Shown piece by piece: positions 25,037 through 33,173 of a stretch of DNA of 38,667 bases (positions are counted from its first letter, which is position 1; each line of letters starts with the position of its first letter). Source of the DNA: an uncultured Lactobacillus sp. (GTDB lineage: Bacteria; Bacillota; Bacilli; Lactobacillales; Lactobacillaceae). The stretch is from the NCBI GenBank assembly GCA_937916845.1, contig CALFSK010000033.1:1-38667 (forward strand), in the 5' to 3' direction. Below the pieces are notes generated by a model that saw only the letters and a program-made list of their open reading frames with translations, was not told the origin of the DNA and searched no databases. Made by a program: the position numbers and the translations under genes.

Positions 25037-26128
25037 TTATTTAGATGCGACGAACTTGAAATCTGCCCATGGTTGTAATAAGTCTAAGCATAATGCATCG
25101 CTAGCGACGACGTGACCAACCACGTTGATCCGACCGGTGTTCTTGAAATCACGGCGAGCAATTTGTAATTCGCCTTTGTATTGACCGTAGTCATCGTTAT
25201 CGATTAAGACATCGCCGGCTTTAACGTCATCGGTATGGTGTGCAGGAAAGGCTTCATCCTTATAAATCACCCGGGTCTGTGAGGACCGGATCACATAGTC
25301 AGAGAAGTCGCCCCGGTAAGTTTGTGGTTGGGCAAAGAGCACTTTATTTTCAACATCTGTCAAGTCAGCAATGGTGTCCACGTGTAAGAGTGGGTAAGGA
25401 CTGAAGAAGACGTCACTAACGGCTTTCAATTCAGCTTCGCTGGCATACGCGTTACCAATCAAGACGTCGTCAATCAAACCAGTCATCTTGAGATGTTGGG
25501 CTTGCGCTGCAACGGCTAAGCCCCGGTGTTCTTCAAGGGTGCACAGGCCGTCTTGCATTGGCCAAGGACCGTAAGTTGCATCGTTAGAAGAAACGAAGGC
25601 GGCCGTGTTGATACCGTATTGACGGTATTGTTCAGAAGTCTGAACAAAGTAGTCGTGACCTAGTCCGGTGTATTGTTGTGGGTAGAAGTTGTGTGACCCG
25701 AGTAAGTTATCTTTTTCGGGTGAATAGTCCATGATGGTATCCACGTAATGGGTCCCTTTAGACATGTTCACTTCGATCTTCAAGCCGTATTCGTTGTGAG
25801 TCATCCGGGCTTCTTCTTGGCCGGTGAACCCGAGGTCTAAACGGACGCCCCAGGCACCTAAGTCGTGGAAAAATGAAAGATCGTCGTAGGAAACGCCGAG
25901 TTGTTTAAATAAACCGGGGTTAACGTCGACCATCACTTGTAGGCCTAATTTGTTGGCGTAAGTGATGACTTTCTTGAAGTTGCTGACAACTTCATCCTGA
26001 TCGCCTTTGATTTCAAGCAGTGACGTGAAGACCCGCTTGTAACCATATTTAGCTGCTAAATCCAAGTAGGCAGCGTCCTTTTCGAATGTTGACCGTTCTG
26101 GATAGACGGAGACACCAAGTTTACTCAT
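25037..26128 (-). CDS. mupG: MupG-family 6-phospho-N-acetylmuramidase (DUF871 TIM barrel)
   Basis: 363 residues: an N-terminal TIM barrel (about 1-230; GVSVYPERST, VMVDVNPGLF, RLDLGFTG, GSHNFYPQQYTGLG) followed by a C-terminal beta domain with the VLIDNDDYGQYKGELQI segment. Characterised MupG splits MurNAc6P-GlcNAc, taken up by a PTS, into MurNAc 6-phosphate and GlcNAc in peptidoglycan recycling. No MurNAc PTS or MurQ etherase lies beside it here. GGAGGG is 8 bases before ATG. A perfect cre match overlaps the promoter, so it is under carbon repression like other PTS-linked hydrolases. Assignment rests on family motifs; other DUF871 activities are possible. Confidence 0.85.
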   Translation of the reverse strand: MSKLGVSVYPERSTFEKDAAYLDLAAKYGYKRVFTSLLEIKGDQDEVVSNFKKVITYANKLGLQVMVDVNPGLFKQLGVSYDDLSFFHDLGAWGVRLDLGFTGQEEARMTHNEYGLKIEVNMSKGTHYVDTIMDYSPEKDNLLGSHNFYPQQYTGLGHDYFVQTSEQYRQYGINTAAFVSSNDATYGPWPMQDGLCTLEEHRGLAVAAQAQHLKMTGLIDDVLIGNAYASEAELKAVSDVFFSPYPLLHVDTIADLTDVENKVLFAQPQTYRGDFSDYVIRSSQTRVIYKDEAFPAHHTDDVKAGDVLIDNDDYGQYKGELQIARRDFKNTGRINVVGHVVASDALCLDLLQPWADFKFVASK

Positions 26129-26159
26129 AAATAAATCCCTCCAAAAAATAGTTAGCTTC

Positions 26160-26173
26160 TGTATTCGCTTTCA
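26160..26173. promoter_or_regulatory. cre site upstream of mupG
   Basis: On the minus strand TGAAAGCGAATACA fits TGNAANCGNWNNCA at every fixed position. It begins at the end of a GATAAT -10-like box, about 32 bp before the mupG start. Confidence 0.7.
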
Positions 26174-26213
26174 TTATCGCATATTTAATTGGTCCATACC
26201 AGCCATAAAACAT

Positions 26214-26231
26214 AATTTGTTGGTACAAATT
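26214..26231. promoter_or_regulatory. Palindrome AATTTGT-tggt-ACAAATT between mupG and the Tad2-like operon
   Basis: A perfect 7-bp inverted repeat with a 4-bp centre in the divergent intergenic region. Its ATTTGTAC half resembles the sites in front of the PTS operon at 15666-15679, so a GntR/UTRA-type or other dimeric repressor is possible. Confidence 0.4.
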
Positions 26232-26296
26232 TTAAACCTGTTCCTGAAAGTGTGATTATGATACGATTTGGGTAATTAGAAAATGGAGGAATGGAT

Positions 26297-26518
26297 ATGA
26301 CATTTGAAGCAATCTTACCCGAATTAAAAGCTGGCAAAAAGGCGGTTCGGACCGGCTGGGAAGGGACCGAACTATTCGTGATCCTACAAGCTAAGACCAC
26401 GTTTGAGGGGGACCCGTTGAACCCGTACTTTTTAATTAAAACGGCGGATGAAGCGTACAGTATGTGGTCACCAACGGATTGTGATATTTTAGCCACTGAC
26501 TGGCAACTCGTTGACTAA
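26297..26518 (+). CDS. DUF2829 / Tad2-like protein
   Basis: 73 residues from ATG 26297, with GGAGG 7 bases upstream; the ATG two codons earlier touches that site. The pattern TFEAILPELKAGKKAVRTGWEG, then FVILQAKTTF, MWSPTDCDILATDWQLVD matches DUF2829 proteins. In phages, Tad2 of this family forms tetramers that sequester the cyclic ADP-ribose-type signal of Thoeris defence. Here it is chromosomal, the first gene of a tight operon with SDR, HIT, Nudix and acetyltransferase genes, and no phage genes are nearby. It ends in a TAATG overlap with the next gene. Ligand binding by this copy is inference. Confidence 0.78.
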   Translation: MTFEAILPELKAGKKAVRTGWEGTELFVILQAKTTFEGDPLNPYFLIKTADEAYSMWSPTDCDILATDWQLVD

Positions 26519-27255
26519 TGAAATTCACGGAGTTTGAAGGACAGACGGTGCTAGTCACCGGGGCGGCGTCAGGAATTGGGCGTGCGCAAGTTCAAGCCTT
26601 TTTGGCGCAGGGTGCGGCCGTCATTGCGATCGACCAACACCCGGTTGATTTAAAAAGCAATCAACTGAATGTTCAAGTGGCGGATGTGCGGGATGCAGTC
26701 GCATTGAACCATGCGATTCAAGCGGGTATCACGGCCTTAGGCACACCCCAAATCGTCTGCAATACGGCTGGTAAACTGGATGGCTATCAACCGACGTTAG
26801 CCATTGACTTAGCCACTTGGCAAGATATCTTGGCGACGGACCTGACTAGTCAGTTTCTGGTCACCAACGCGGTCTTGCCGGCCATGCTCAAGCGTCAACA
26901 CGGCGTCTTCGTGAACATGGCGTCGATTGCCGGTCTCGTTGGCGGTGGCGGCGGTGCGGCTTATACCGCGGCTAAGCACGCCATTATTGGTTATACGAAA
27001 CAGTTGGATCTGGATTACGCGGCGCAGGGGATTCGCGCTAATTGCATTGCGCCCGGTGCAATCGATACCCCGATGAACGCGGCGGATTTTGCGGGTGACG
27101 GTAAGATGGCTAAGTGGGTCGCTAGTGAAACGCCAGCTAAGCGCTGGGCTCAGCCAGAAGAAGTGGCTGACTTGACGTTATTTTTGGCGAGTCGGCACGC
27201 CGATTATATTCACGGCACGGTAACGCCCGTGGATGGCGGCTGGTTAGAAAAGTAA
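26518..27255 (+). CDS. Short-chain dehydrogenase/reductase (classical SDR)
   Basis: 245 residues. The cofactor motif TGAASGIG is at 14-21, NTAG at 82-85, and the catalytic Ser136, Tyr149 and Lys153 (YTAAK). The PG motif IAPGAIDTPM follows. Asp39 at the end of the second beta strand (AIDQH) suggests NAD(H) rather than NADP(H). Family members reduce 3-oxoacyl, diacetyl/acetoin or sugar carbonyls; the substrate cannot be fixed. A glycine run (GGGGG) beside the active-site Tyr loop is unusual. Its ATG overlaps the stop of the Tad2-like gene by one base, so translation is coupled; HIT follows 12 bases later. Confidence 0.93.
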   Translation: MKFTEFEGQTVLVTGAASGIGRAQVQAFLAQGAAVIAIDQHPVDLKSNQLNVQVADVRDAVALNHAIQAGITALGTPQIVCNTAGKLDGYQPTLAIDLATWQDILATDLTSQFLVTNAVLPAMLKRQHGVFVNMASIAGLVGGGGGAAYTAAKHAIIGYTKQLDLDYAAQGIRANCIAPGAIDTPMNAADFAGDGKMAKWVASETPAKRWAQPEEVADLTLFLASRHADYIHGTVTPVDGGWLEK

Positions 27256-27267
27256 GGGGATGAAGAC

Positions 27268-27627
27268 TTGCAATGTCTTTTTTGTCAACCGCAACCGTAC
27301 GTATTAGAAAATGAGTTGGCGGCGGCTTTTTATGATATTCATCCTGTTAGACGGGGACACTTGTTGATTATTCCCAAGCAACACTACGCCACCTTTTTCG
27401 AGGTTCCCCCAGTTGTGCGGGAAGCGATGTTTGATTTGGTGACGCAAGCCAAGGCTTATTTGGATGAGCAGTATCATCCGGATGGGTACAACCTTGGGAT
27501 TAACGTCGGGCCGGATGCGGGACAAACGGTCATGCATTGTCATATTCATTTGATTCCACGGTACCGCGGCGACGTTCCCGACCCGCGCGGTGGGATTCGC
27601 AAGATGTTACCACCCGCAGCTGATTAA
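27268..27627 (+). CDS. HIT-family nucleotide hydrolase/transferase
   Basis: 119 residues starting at TTG 27268, with AGGGG 8 bases upstream; no in-frame ATG precedes the CLFC motif, and HIT proteins normally open with C-x-x-C. The triad HCHIHLIPR (His90, His92, His94) is the histidine-triad signature, with His92 the nucleophile. Gln86 and the zinc-type Cys3/Cys6 pair are also seen. It hydrolyses adenosine-phosphoramidate or dinucleoside polyphosphates. It lies between an SDR and a Nudix gene in one operon, suggesting joint handling of adenylated or NAD-derived metabolites. Confidence 0.93.
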   Translation: MQCLFCQPQPYVLENELAAAFYDIHPVRRGHLLIIPKQHYATFFEVPPVVREAMFDLVTQAKAYLDEQYHPDGYNLGINVGPDAGQTVMHCHIHLIPRYRGDVPDPRGGIRKMLPPAAD

Positions 27628-27649
27628 TATAGATAAGAGGTAAGCAACA

Positions 27650-28219
27650 ATGTCAGATATTTTTGAAAAGGTCGGACGGACGGGTAAAGTCTTAAAGCAG
27701 ACGCCAGTCTATCAAGGGCCGATTTTTAACTTAGTTAAACAAGAAATTGAAACACCGGATGGTCTGAAAGTCGAGCGGGACCTCATTGATCATGGCAACG
27801 CGGTGACGATTCTCGCCATTACCGATGATGACCAAGTCGTTCTCGGGTCAGAATACCGGGTTGGTCGCAATGCTGAGACAATTGGGTTACCAGCGGGACT
27901 GATCAATGAAGGCGAAGATCCGCTAACGGCGGCGAAACGCGAACTTCAAGAAGAGACCGGATATGTTGCGCATGATCCACAAGTTATGACCGCAATCAGT
28001 TCTTCAGAAGGGTTCACGAATGAAACGGTCAGCTTGATTTTGACGCACATCGATCCGAGTGAACACGCCGCCAAGCATTTTGACCACGACGAATACGTTA
28101 ATACCCAACTGGTGCCACTAACGAAGGTCATTGCGCTGGTAAAGGATGGGCAAATTCGTTCAGCACAAGGCATTTGTGCGCTAACTTGGTATTTAAACTT
28201 TATTCGTCCGGGTAAATAA
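27650..28219 (+). CDS. Nudix hydrolase, ADP-ribose pyrophosphatase type
   Basis: 189 residues with a perfect Nudix box (GX5EX7REUXEEXGU) at 83-105, ending REL-QEETGY. Length, the N-terminal strand-swapping segment (VKQEIETPDGLKVERDLIDHG) and EYRVGRNAETIGLPAG upstream of the box match the NudF/ADPRase subgroup, which splits ADP-ribose to AMP and ribose 5-phosphate. AGAGG precedes ATG. It overlaps the following acetyltransferase ATG by one base (TAATG). Next to the Tad2-like and HIT proteins it strengthens an ADP-ribose/NAD theme for the operon. Confidence 0.9.
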   Translation: MSDIFEKVGRTGKVLKQTPVYQGPIFNLVKQEIETPDGLKVERDLIDHGNAVTILAITDDDQVVLGSEYRVGRNAETIGLPAGLINEGEDPLTAAKRELQEETGYVAHDPQVMTAISSSEGFTNETVSLILTHIDPSEHAAKHFDHDEYVNTQLVPLTKVIALVKDGQIRSAQGICALTWYLNFIRPGK

Positions 28220-28824
28220 TGATGAACTTAGATGAAAAGTTTGCGTATATGGCTACGGGTAAACCGTATAATGACTTGGATGGCGACCTAGTAGCGGCGC
28301 GTGATCGTGCCACCGAAAAGACGGATCTGCTTAACGCAACGGCTGATTCGATAGAAAAAGAACGGTTACTACGGAATCTGATTGGTTCAACAGGACGGGC
28401 CCCGTTTGTGAACCCTAATTTTCGGGTTGAATTTGGCCGTAACATCCACGTTGGGGATGACTTTTACGCCAATTACGACTGTGTCTTGCTAGACGGAGCG
28501 CCAATTACAATTGGTGACCACGTGTTATTTGGGCCAAAGGTCGGGTTATATACCAGTAATCACCTGTTTGACGCTACGGAACGACTCAATGGCGGTTGTC
28601 AGGCTCAACCAATCACAATTGGAGATCAGTGTTGGCTGGCGGCCAACGTGACGGTTTTACCCGGCGTCACGATTGGGGCACATACCATTATTGGTGCGGG
28701 GAGCGTCGTGACCCATGCCATTCCTGCTAACGTGATTGCAGCTGGAAATCCGTGCCGGGTCATTCGGCCCATCACTGCTGAGGATCGGACCGGATTTAGT
28801 GGTCAGCAGTTTAAATTGGATTAA
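28219..28824 (+). CDS. Maltose/galactoside O-acetyltransferase-type hexapeptide acetyltransferase
   Basis: 201 residues. An N-terminal Mac domain (about 5-58, EKFAYMATGKPYNDLDGDL) is followed by a left-handed beta helix of hexapeptide repeats (ITIGDHVLFGPKVG, ITIGDQCWLAANVTVLPGV, TIGAHTIIGAGSVV). The catalytic His115 is in TSNHLFD. Acetyl-CoA is transferred to a sugar hydroxyl. It is the last gene of the five-gene operon, starting at an ATGATG that overlaps the Nudix stop; a strong terminator follows. Functional link to the other genes is unclear. Confidence 0.93.
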   Translation: MMNLDEKFAYMATGKPYNDLDGDLVAARDRATEKTDLLNATADSIEKERLLRNLIGSTGRAPFVNPNFRVEFGRNIHVGDDFYANYDCVLLDGAPITIGDHVLFGPKVGLYTSNHLFDATERLNGGCQAQPITIGDQCWLAANVTVLPGVTIGAHTIIGAGSVVTHAIPANVIAAGNPCRVIRPITAEDRTGFSGQQFKLD

Positions 28825-28861
28825 TCATAAATGAGTGGCAAGTTCTGGTTGCCATTGTTCA

Positions 28862-28916
28862 AATAACGCCCACTGAAGCTTTGATGATGTTCATCAAGAC
28901 TTCAGTGGGCGTTATT
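28862..28916. terminator. Bidirectional terminator after the Tad2-like operon
   Basis: A 17-bp outer stem (28862-28878 with 28900-28916) plus inner pairs TTGATGA/TCATCAA and a short loop, flanked by A and T runs; serves the operon (+) and the PH-like gene (-). Confidence 0.88.
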
Positions 28917-28934
28917 TATTTTATCTATAGTGAG

Positions 28935-29444
28935 TTAACGATTGGCTTTAAGACCGGCCAATAAATACGCAGCGTTGAACTTGCGAAGGTTACTCGTGGT
29001 GATTCGCAACTCGTTACCAGCAATAAAAATATTGTCTTTAAACATACTGTAATCCTTCAAAAAGCCGTCCGTTACGATGATGGTAATGTATTCAAGCTTC
29101 ATGGGAAGGGGAACGTCGGCACCGTACTTCTCATAAGTGAGGTCCCCCAACTTGATATCGTGAATATTAGCCCATGGGAGCCAAATCATTTTTTGGTTAC
29201 TGAAGGTCCCGTAACGGTAAGCAATGCCTGTTGGGCCAACGTCTAAAACAACGGGGTTCGTCAATAGGCGGTGCAGAATGATTAGTTGGGCAAACAGTCC
29301 GAGTAAAATCAGGGCAACGCCTAGAATGAGAAACCACCAGCGGCTCATGAGGATTAAGGCTAAGCCGACCATAATGAGGCCAAATCCAGTTAGTAGTGCG
29401 CCTAAAAAATGCCATCTGGAATAATAAAATTGATAGTGAGTCAT
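28935..29444 (-). CDS. Two-helix membrane protein with bacterial PH-like domain
   Basis: 169 residues. Two hydrophobic helices at about 12-33 and 35-57 form a hairpin, then a soluble beta-rich part (65-169) with GPTGIAYRYGTFSNQKMIWLPWANIHDIKL, typical of bPH/STM3941-like domains. The soluble part is cytoplasmic by the positive-inside rule. Function of such proteins is not known; some help membrane homeostasis. GAGGT lies 8 bases before ATG. It follows the pentapeptide-repeat gene on the same strand after 77 bases, so the two may be cotranscribed. Confidence 0.8.
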   Translation of the reverse strand: MTHYQFYYSRWHFLGALLTGFGLIMVGLALILMSRWWFLILGVALILLGLFAQLIILHRLLTNPVVLDVGPTGIAYRYGTFSNQKMIWLPWANIHDIKLGDLTYEKYGADVPLPMKLEYITIIVTDGFLKDYSMFKDNIFIAGNELRITTSNLRKFNAAYLLAGLKANR

Positions 29445-29521
29445 TTGCGTTACCTCATTTGGTTAAATGCTGAAAGTGGGGCCTAAAGATATTTGTGCGA
29501 TTAGTGACGAAGCGGATAGCC

Positions 29522-30154
29522 CTATTTGACTTGAATACCGTTAAGACTTGCGGCTAAGCTAGCAGCTTGGTATAAGTTAACTTGCATGCCCCGGACTAAC
29601 TCGGGGTCAAGTTCAAGTTGGTCAAATTGGCAACTACTGAGGTCAACGTTTTTGAGGCGGGTTTCGCTGAAAGAAGCCTTATCGAGGTCACAACGGTTGA
29701 ATTGAACCTTCGTGAGTCGATCAGCCATGATACTGGCATCAATCAGTTGGCAATCGTTAAAGTGGGTCGTTTTTAGCTGCATTTCACAGAGGAGTGCCAG
29801 GTCAAGTCGACAGTTGTCAAAGGAAACGTTATTCAAAATCGCGCCGGTTAGATCGAGCCCGACCATTTTACAATTCGTAAACTGAGCGCGCAGTATATTG
29901 GCTTTTTCAAAGTGACAGTTGGAAAAATCGCATTTGTTAAAAATGGCGTCCGTGACTTCTAACCGCTCAAAGGTCTGGTTAGTGAACACGACGTTTTCAA
30001 AGATAACGTGGTCGAGCATCGGGTGTGGAAAATCGATTGCTGGAAGCGTCGTATCGCTGATTCGGCACTGACTGAGTAAGTGATCTTCATCATCAAAAAT
30101 AGTTGTAAAAGTACCATCCGCTAAGGTCGATGGCATGATCCGTGGTGTTTCCAT
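29522..30154 (-). CDS. Pentapeptide-repeat protein
   Basis: 210 residues, of which about 45-185 consist of A(D/N)LXX-type pentapeptides with Phe/Leu at the centre (VIFEN VVFTN, AIFNK CDFSN CHFEK ANILR AQFTN, VSFDN CRLDL, VQFNR CDLDK ASFSE). They should fold into a right-handed quadrilateral beta helix. Size and regular repeats are like Qnr/MfpA-type DNA mimics that shield gyrase, but the break loops typical of Qnr are not evident, so gyrase protection is only a possibility. GAGGG precedes ATG. The region upstream is repeat-rich and no clear promoter is seen. Confidence 0.88.
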   Translation of the reverse strand: METPRIMPSTLADGTFTTIFDDEDHLLSQCRISDTTLPAIDFPHPMLDHVIFENVVFTNQTFERLEVTDAIFNKCDFSNCHFEKANILRAQFTNCKMVGLDLTGAILNNVSFDNCRLDLALLCEMQLKTTHFNDCQLIDASIMADRLTKVQFNRCDLDKASFSETRLKNVDLSSCQFDQLELDPELVRGMQVNLYQAASLAASLNGIQVK

Positions 30155-30277
30155 TAGTAATCCCTCATTGTTTGACTGGTTTTTTATTAATGACTTAAGA
30201 TTGAAAGTTGAAGCTGTTTGCTAGTTAACTGATGTAGCAACGATAGCATCAATAAAATTGTTAAGATTCCCGCTTCC

Positions 30278-30440
30278 GGTCGTCCGTGATTTCATCCGCC
30301 GTGACGACCGGTTCATGCCAAAAAGCGGTCATGAACCTCACTTGAGAGCCGAAAAAACGCGTCTCTCAAGATGTCGGTGGCGTAAAATCGGGAAATCACC
30401 GATTAACGCCACATTCACGGCAGATTCATCATGGACGACC
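30278..30440 (+). repeat. Intergenic element family D, copy D1
   Basis: 163 bp with imperfect inverted ends of about 26 bp (30278-30304 and 30415-30440; GGTCGTCC-TGAT...GCCGTGA). Core CATGCCAAAAAGCGGTCATGAACCTCACTTGAGAG and a hairpin ACTTGAGAG/CTCTCAAG parallel those of family A. It has a second hairpin, AATCGG/CCGATT. It lies 54 bp from element A3. Confidence 0.75.
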
Positions 30441-30494
30441 TCCAGCTATGTTGCGGGTACTATCTTGTTTTTAAAACAATCTCAGCGTAGCCGG

Positions 30495-30644
30495 CAGAAT
30501 CAGCGGGCCGTGTCGGCACTGTTAGCTGGCGTTTTTTGCCAGGTTACAGTGCGGGGCGACTTGAAAGACTCGTTCTTTGAGGCTTTCAAGCGAGGCGGAA
30601 GACCGTCCTTTGTCTGTAGCCGACCTCATGGCCCACTGGTTCTG
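30495..30644 (-). repeat. Intergenic element family A, copy A3 (complete)
   Basis: The reverse complement is nearly identical to A2 (same 150-bp length, same inverted ends at 30495-30512 and 30627-30644). A GTCGAAGCGCTGAAAGATGCTGAT segment outside its left end parallels the hairpin flank of A2 with changes. Confidence 0.87.
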
Positions 30645-30747
30645 CCGTCGAAGCGCTGAAAGATGCTGATTTGCTAACGATAAGCAGTCCCATGGTAGTG
30701 ATTGAACTGGTTCTAGCACTTTCAAATTTTAGTTAGTGGTAAGAAAA

Positions 30748-30775
30748 AAAGTTTGGGGCGTTAACCCCAAACTTT
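30748..30775 (-). terminator. Terminator of the TagF-like gene
   Basis: A perfect 11-bp stem (30748-30758 with 30765-30775) followed on the minus strand by seven T. Confidence 0.88.
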
Positions 30776-30803
30776 ATAATCCGCTGTTTTGCAAGAAATG
30801 CAA

Positions 30804-33128
30804 TTATTTGGCGCGCGGTGCTGGTAAGGCGTCGCCGAAGAAATCGTTGACGACCCGTTCACTGGCATGGCCATCTTCCCAAGCGTTAAAGCGGTCGCTA
30901 AATTTGCGATAAGCGTCCGCGTATTCACGGTTGAGTGCGGGAAGGTCATGTAAAGCAGCCAAGACGTCATCGTTCGTTTTGAGCAGTGGCCCTGGTAAGT
31001 CTTTCTCCATGTTGAGATAGAAGCCCCGTAACACGCTGCCGTACTTCTCGTAATCGTAAACGAAGTAAAGAATTGGTCGTTTTAAAATGGCGTAGTCGAA
31101 GAAGACACTCGAGTAATCGGTGATTAAAACGTCTGAAATCAGGTACAGTTCAGAAATATCACTGTAGCTGGATTCGTTGTAGACGAAGTCGCCGAAGTCG
31201 GTGGTGTCCAAATGTTCAGTGATGAAGTAGTGGGTCCGTAAGACCAGCACGTAGTCGTCACCAAGCTCACGCCTGAGCCGGGCAATGTCTAATTTCAACG
31301 TAAACTTGTAATCCCCGACACCGTAGTAATCATCGTCACGCCAAGTTGGGGCGTAGAGGATGATCTTTTTGTCTAACGGAATCCCAAGCTTTTCTTTAAT
31401 GGCCCGGGTTCGTTCGACTTTGTCCGGGGCGTTTAGAATATCATTACGTGGGTAACCGGACTTGAGCATGCGGTCAGTTGGGTACATAAAGGCGTGTTCA
31501 AATACGTCAACTGAGAACTGGTTCGCTGCAATCAGGTTATCCCATTGCCGGGACTGGTGGTAAAAAATCTCTTTGTACAGTGGGTTGGCACTGGCCACGT
31601 TGTCCATATCAAAGACTAAGTGCTTCAGCGGCGTCCCGTGCCAAGTAGACAAGAATTTCGTGCCCGGACGTTTGATAAACCATTTAGGTTGACGCATGTT
31701 GATTACTTGGAACTTCGACGTTGCCAAGTAGTACATGTATCGCCAGCCGAACCGTTTAACAACGGTCGTATTCGGATTATGCCCAGGATTAGGTTCAACC
31801 CCTTTGTTCATGATCCAAACGTGGTGGAACTTGCCGGGATACGTCCGTTGCAAGTATTCATAGATTGCCTTAGGACTATCTGAATAGTTACGGCCCAAGA
31901 AGGATTCGTAGAAGATCGTTTTAGGCTTGATTGGTAACTTGGTAAACCACCAGTTGTAAGCCAGTTTAGTAATGCCCCGGCCGTGACGATGGAGCACGCG
32001 GTTAAGCTCACGCAAGCGAACAATTCGGTTTACTGAACGTTGTGGCAAGCTACCGTTACGCCGAATCGTAAGTAAGACCCGGCGACTCTGGCCGCGTAAT
32101 GTTTCCTTGATTAATGACTCGGAAATGTCGTTCAAGAAATTCTGTAAAGTCTGTAAGAGTTCAGCGCGTTGTTCCTCTGCAACCGTTCCGGTTCGAGTTG
32201 CCAACGCAGCGTATAAGTAACGGTGGAGGCGGTGTAATGCCCGCACCGCATACTTGTTAAAGCCTTCTGAATCTGGCGTCTGGGTGGCTAATGCAGTTTG
32301 CCAATCCTGAACCCGTTTAGTCCAACGAGTGGGGTCATCTAGTTGATGAACCGACGGGTGGTTAATGGGGTCGTTATGTTTAACCCGGACGTAAGTATGT
32401 TGGCTAAGCCGAATCGTACTAGTCGTTGCGGCAATTAATGGCAACATGAACGGTGCGTCGGGGTACAACGGGTTGTCCTCGTTGAATTTCAACGCTTGAG
32501 CTTCGACTAATTTTCGGGCCACAATTTTACCAGCAACTTTTAACTGGCGGTTAAGCCCATCCCAACGTTGTTCTCCGGTATGTTCAAGGTAACGGTGTTG
32601 AAGCCAGTTCATGACGAGTGGGTCAACGGATAAGTCCGCTGGTAAGAGCGCGTCAGCAGGTAAATTGACCGTGTGACGCTTAGGCCGGTTACGTTTCCGA
32701 CCGCCCCATTTTGGTAAGTCATCGCGCGTACCGTCAGCTTCGTGGCTGGTGGCAAAGGCACTGTGTGGCTCATAAGTTGGGTACTGGTTCAAGTCGTATA
32801 AGACGTCCGTTGAACGAGTCTTGATGATGGCCGCGGCGTCCATCAAGGCGTTAGGCAAAAGGTAGTCATCGCTATCAACGAAGACGAGCCAGTCACCATT
32901 GGCCGCTTGCATGGCCTGGTTTCGGGCTGCCCCGACGGTATCGGGCGTAAACGTGATTTGACGAATTGGGAATGGCGCCTGCCACTTTGATTGGGTCAGG
33001 TCGATGGGTTGGTTGCAAGCAATCAGCCATTCAAAATCAGTCATCGTCTGACGCGTTAGATTATTTTTTAAAACCAATAACTGCTCAAGTTCATTTGGCA
33101 GACAGGGGGTAATTAAACTATAAAACAT
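30804..33128 (-). CDS. GT2 domain fused to TagF-like CDP-glycerol glycerophosphotransferase
   Basis: 774 residues. Residues 1-~230 are a GT2 glycosyltransferase domain (GAARNQAMQAANGDWLVFVD then SDDYLLPNAL near residue 83). A basic, helical linker (about 230-390) is followed by a CDP-glycerol glycerophosphotransferase domain (about 395-765) with the two catalytic motifs HGTPLKH (about 497-503) and DYSSVFFDYA (about 671-680), plus APTWRDD. Such enzymes polymerise glycerol phosphate for wall teichoic acid at the inner face of the membrane; the fused GT2 could add a sugar to the chain. It follows a divergent GT2-like gene by 45 bases in one operon, outside a full tag cluster. AAAGGA precedes ATG. 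Confidence 0.9.
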   Translation of the reverse strand: MFYSLITPCLPNELEQLLVLKNNLTRQTMTDFEWLIACNQPIDLTQSKWQAPFPIRQITFTPDTVGAARNQAMQAANGDWLVFVDSDDYLLPNALMDAAAIIKTRSTDVLYDLNQYPTYEPHSAFATSHEADGTRDDLPKWGGRKRNRPKRHTVNLPADALLPADLSVDPLVMNWLQHRYLEHTGEQRWDGLNRQLKVAGKIVARKLVEAQALKFNEDNPLYPDAPFMLPLIAATTSTIRLSQHTYVRVKHNDPINHPSVHQLDDPTRWTKRVQDWQTALATQTPDSEGFNKYAVRALHRLHRYLYAALATRTGTVAEEQRAELLQTLQNFLNDISESLIKETLRGQSRRVLLTIRRNGSLPQRSVNRIVRLRELNRVLHRHGRGITKLAYNWWFTKLPIKPKTIFYESFLGRNYSDSPKAIYEYLQRTYPGKFHHVWIMNKGVEPNPGHNPNTTVVKRFGWRYMYYLATSKFQVINMRQPKWFIKRPGTKFLSTWHGTPLKHLVFDMDNVASANPLYKEIFYHQSRQWDNLIAANQFSVDVFEHAFMYPTDRMLKSGYPRNDILNAPDKVERTRAIKEKLGIPLDKKIILYAPTWRDDDYYGVGDYKFTLKLDIARLRRELGDDYVLVLRTHYFITEHLDTTDFGDFVYNESSYSDISELYLISDVLITDYSSVFFDYAILKRPILYFVYDYEKYGSVLRGFYLNMEKDLPGPLLKTNDDVLAALHDLPALNREYADAYRKFSDRFNAWEDGHASERVVNDFFGDALPAPRAK

Positions 33129-33173
33129 AAATGATCCTTTCTAAAAATCATAATAGCTAAAACCAACGGATAC

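Noticed and set aside
30258..30659. 133-residue plus-strand ORF
   Set aside because: It runs through repeats D1 and A3 and is rich in Arg/Ser without a family; it is a shadow of structured repeats.
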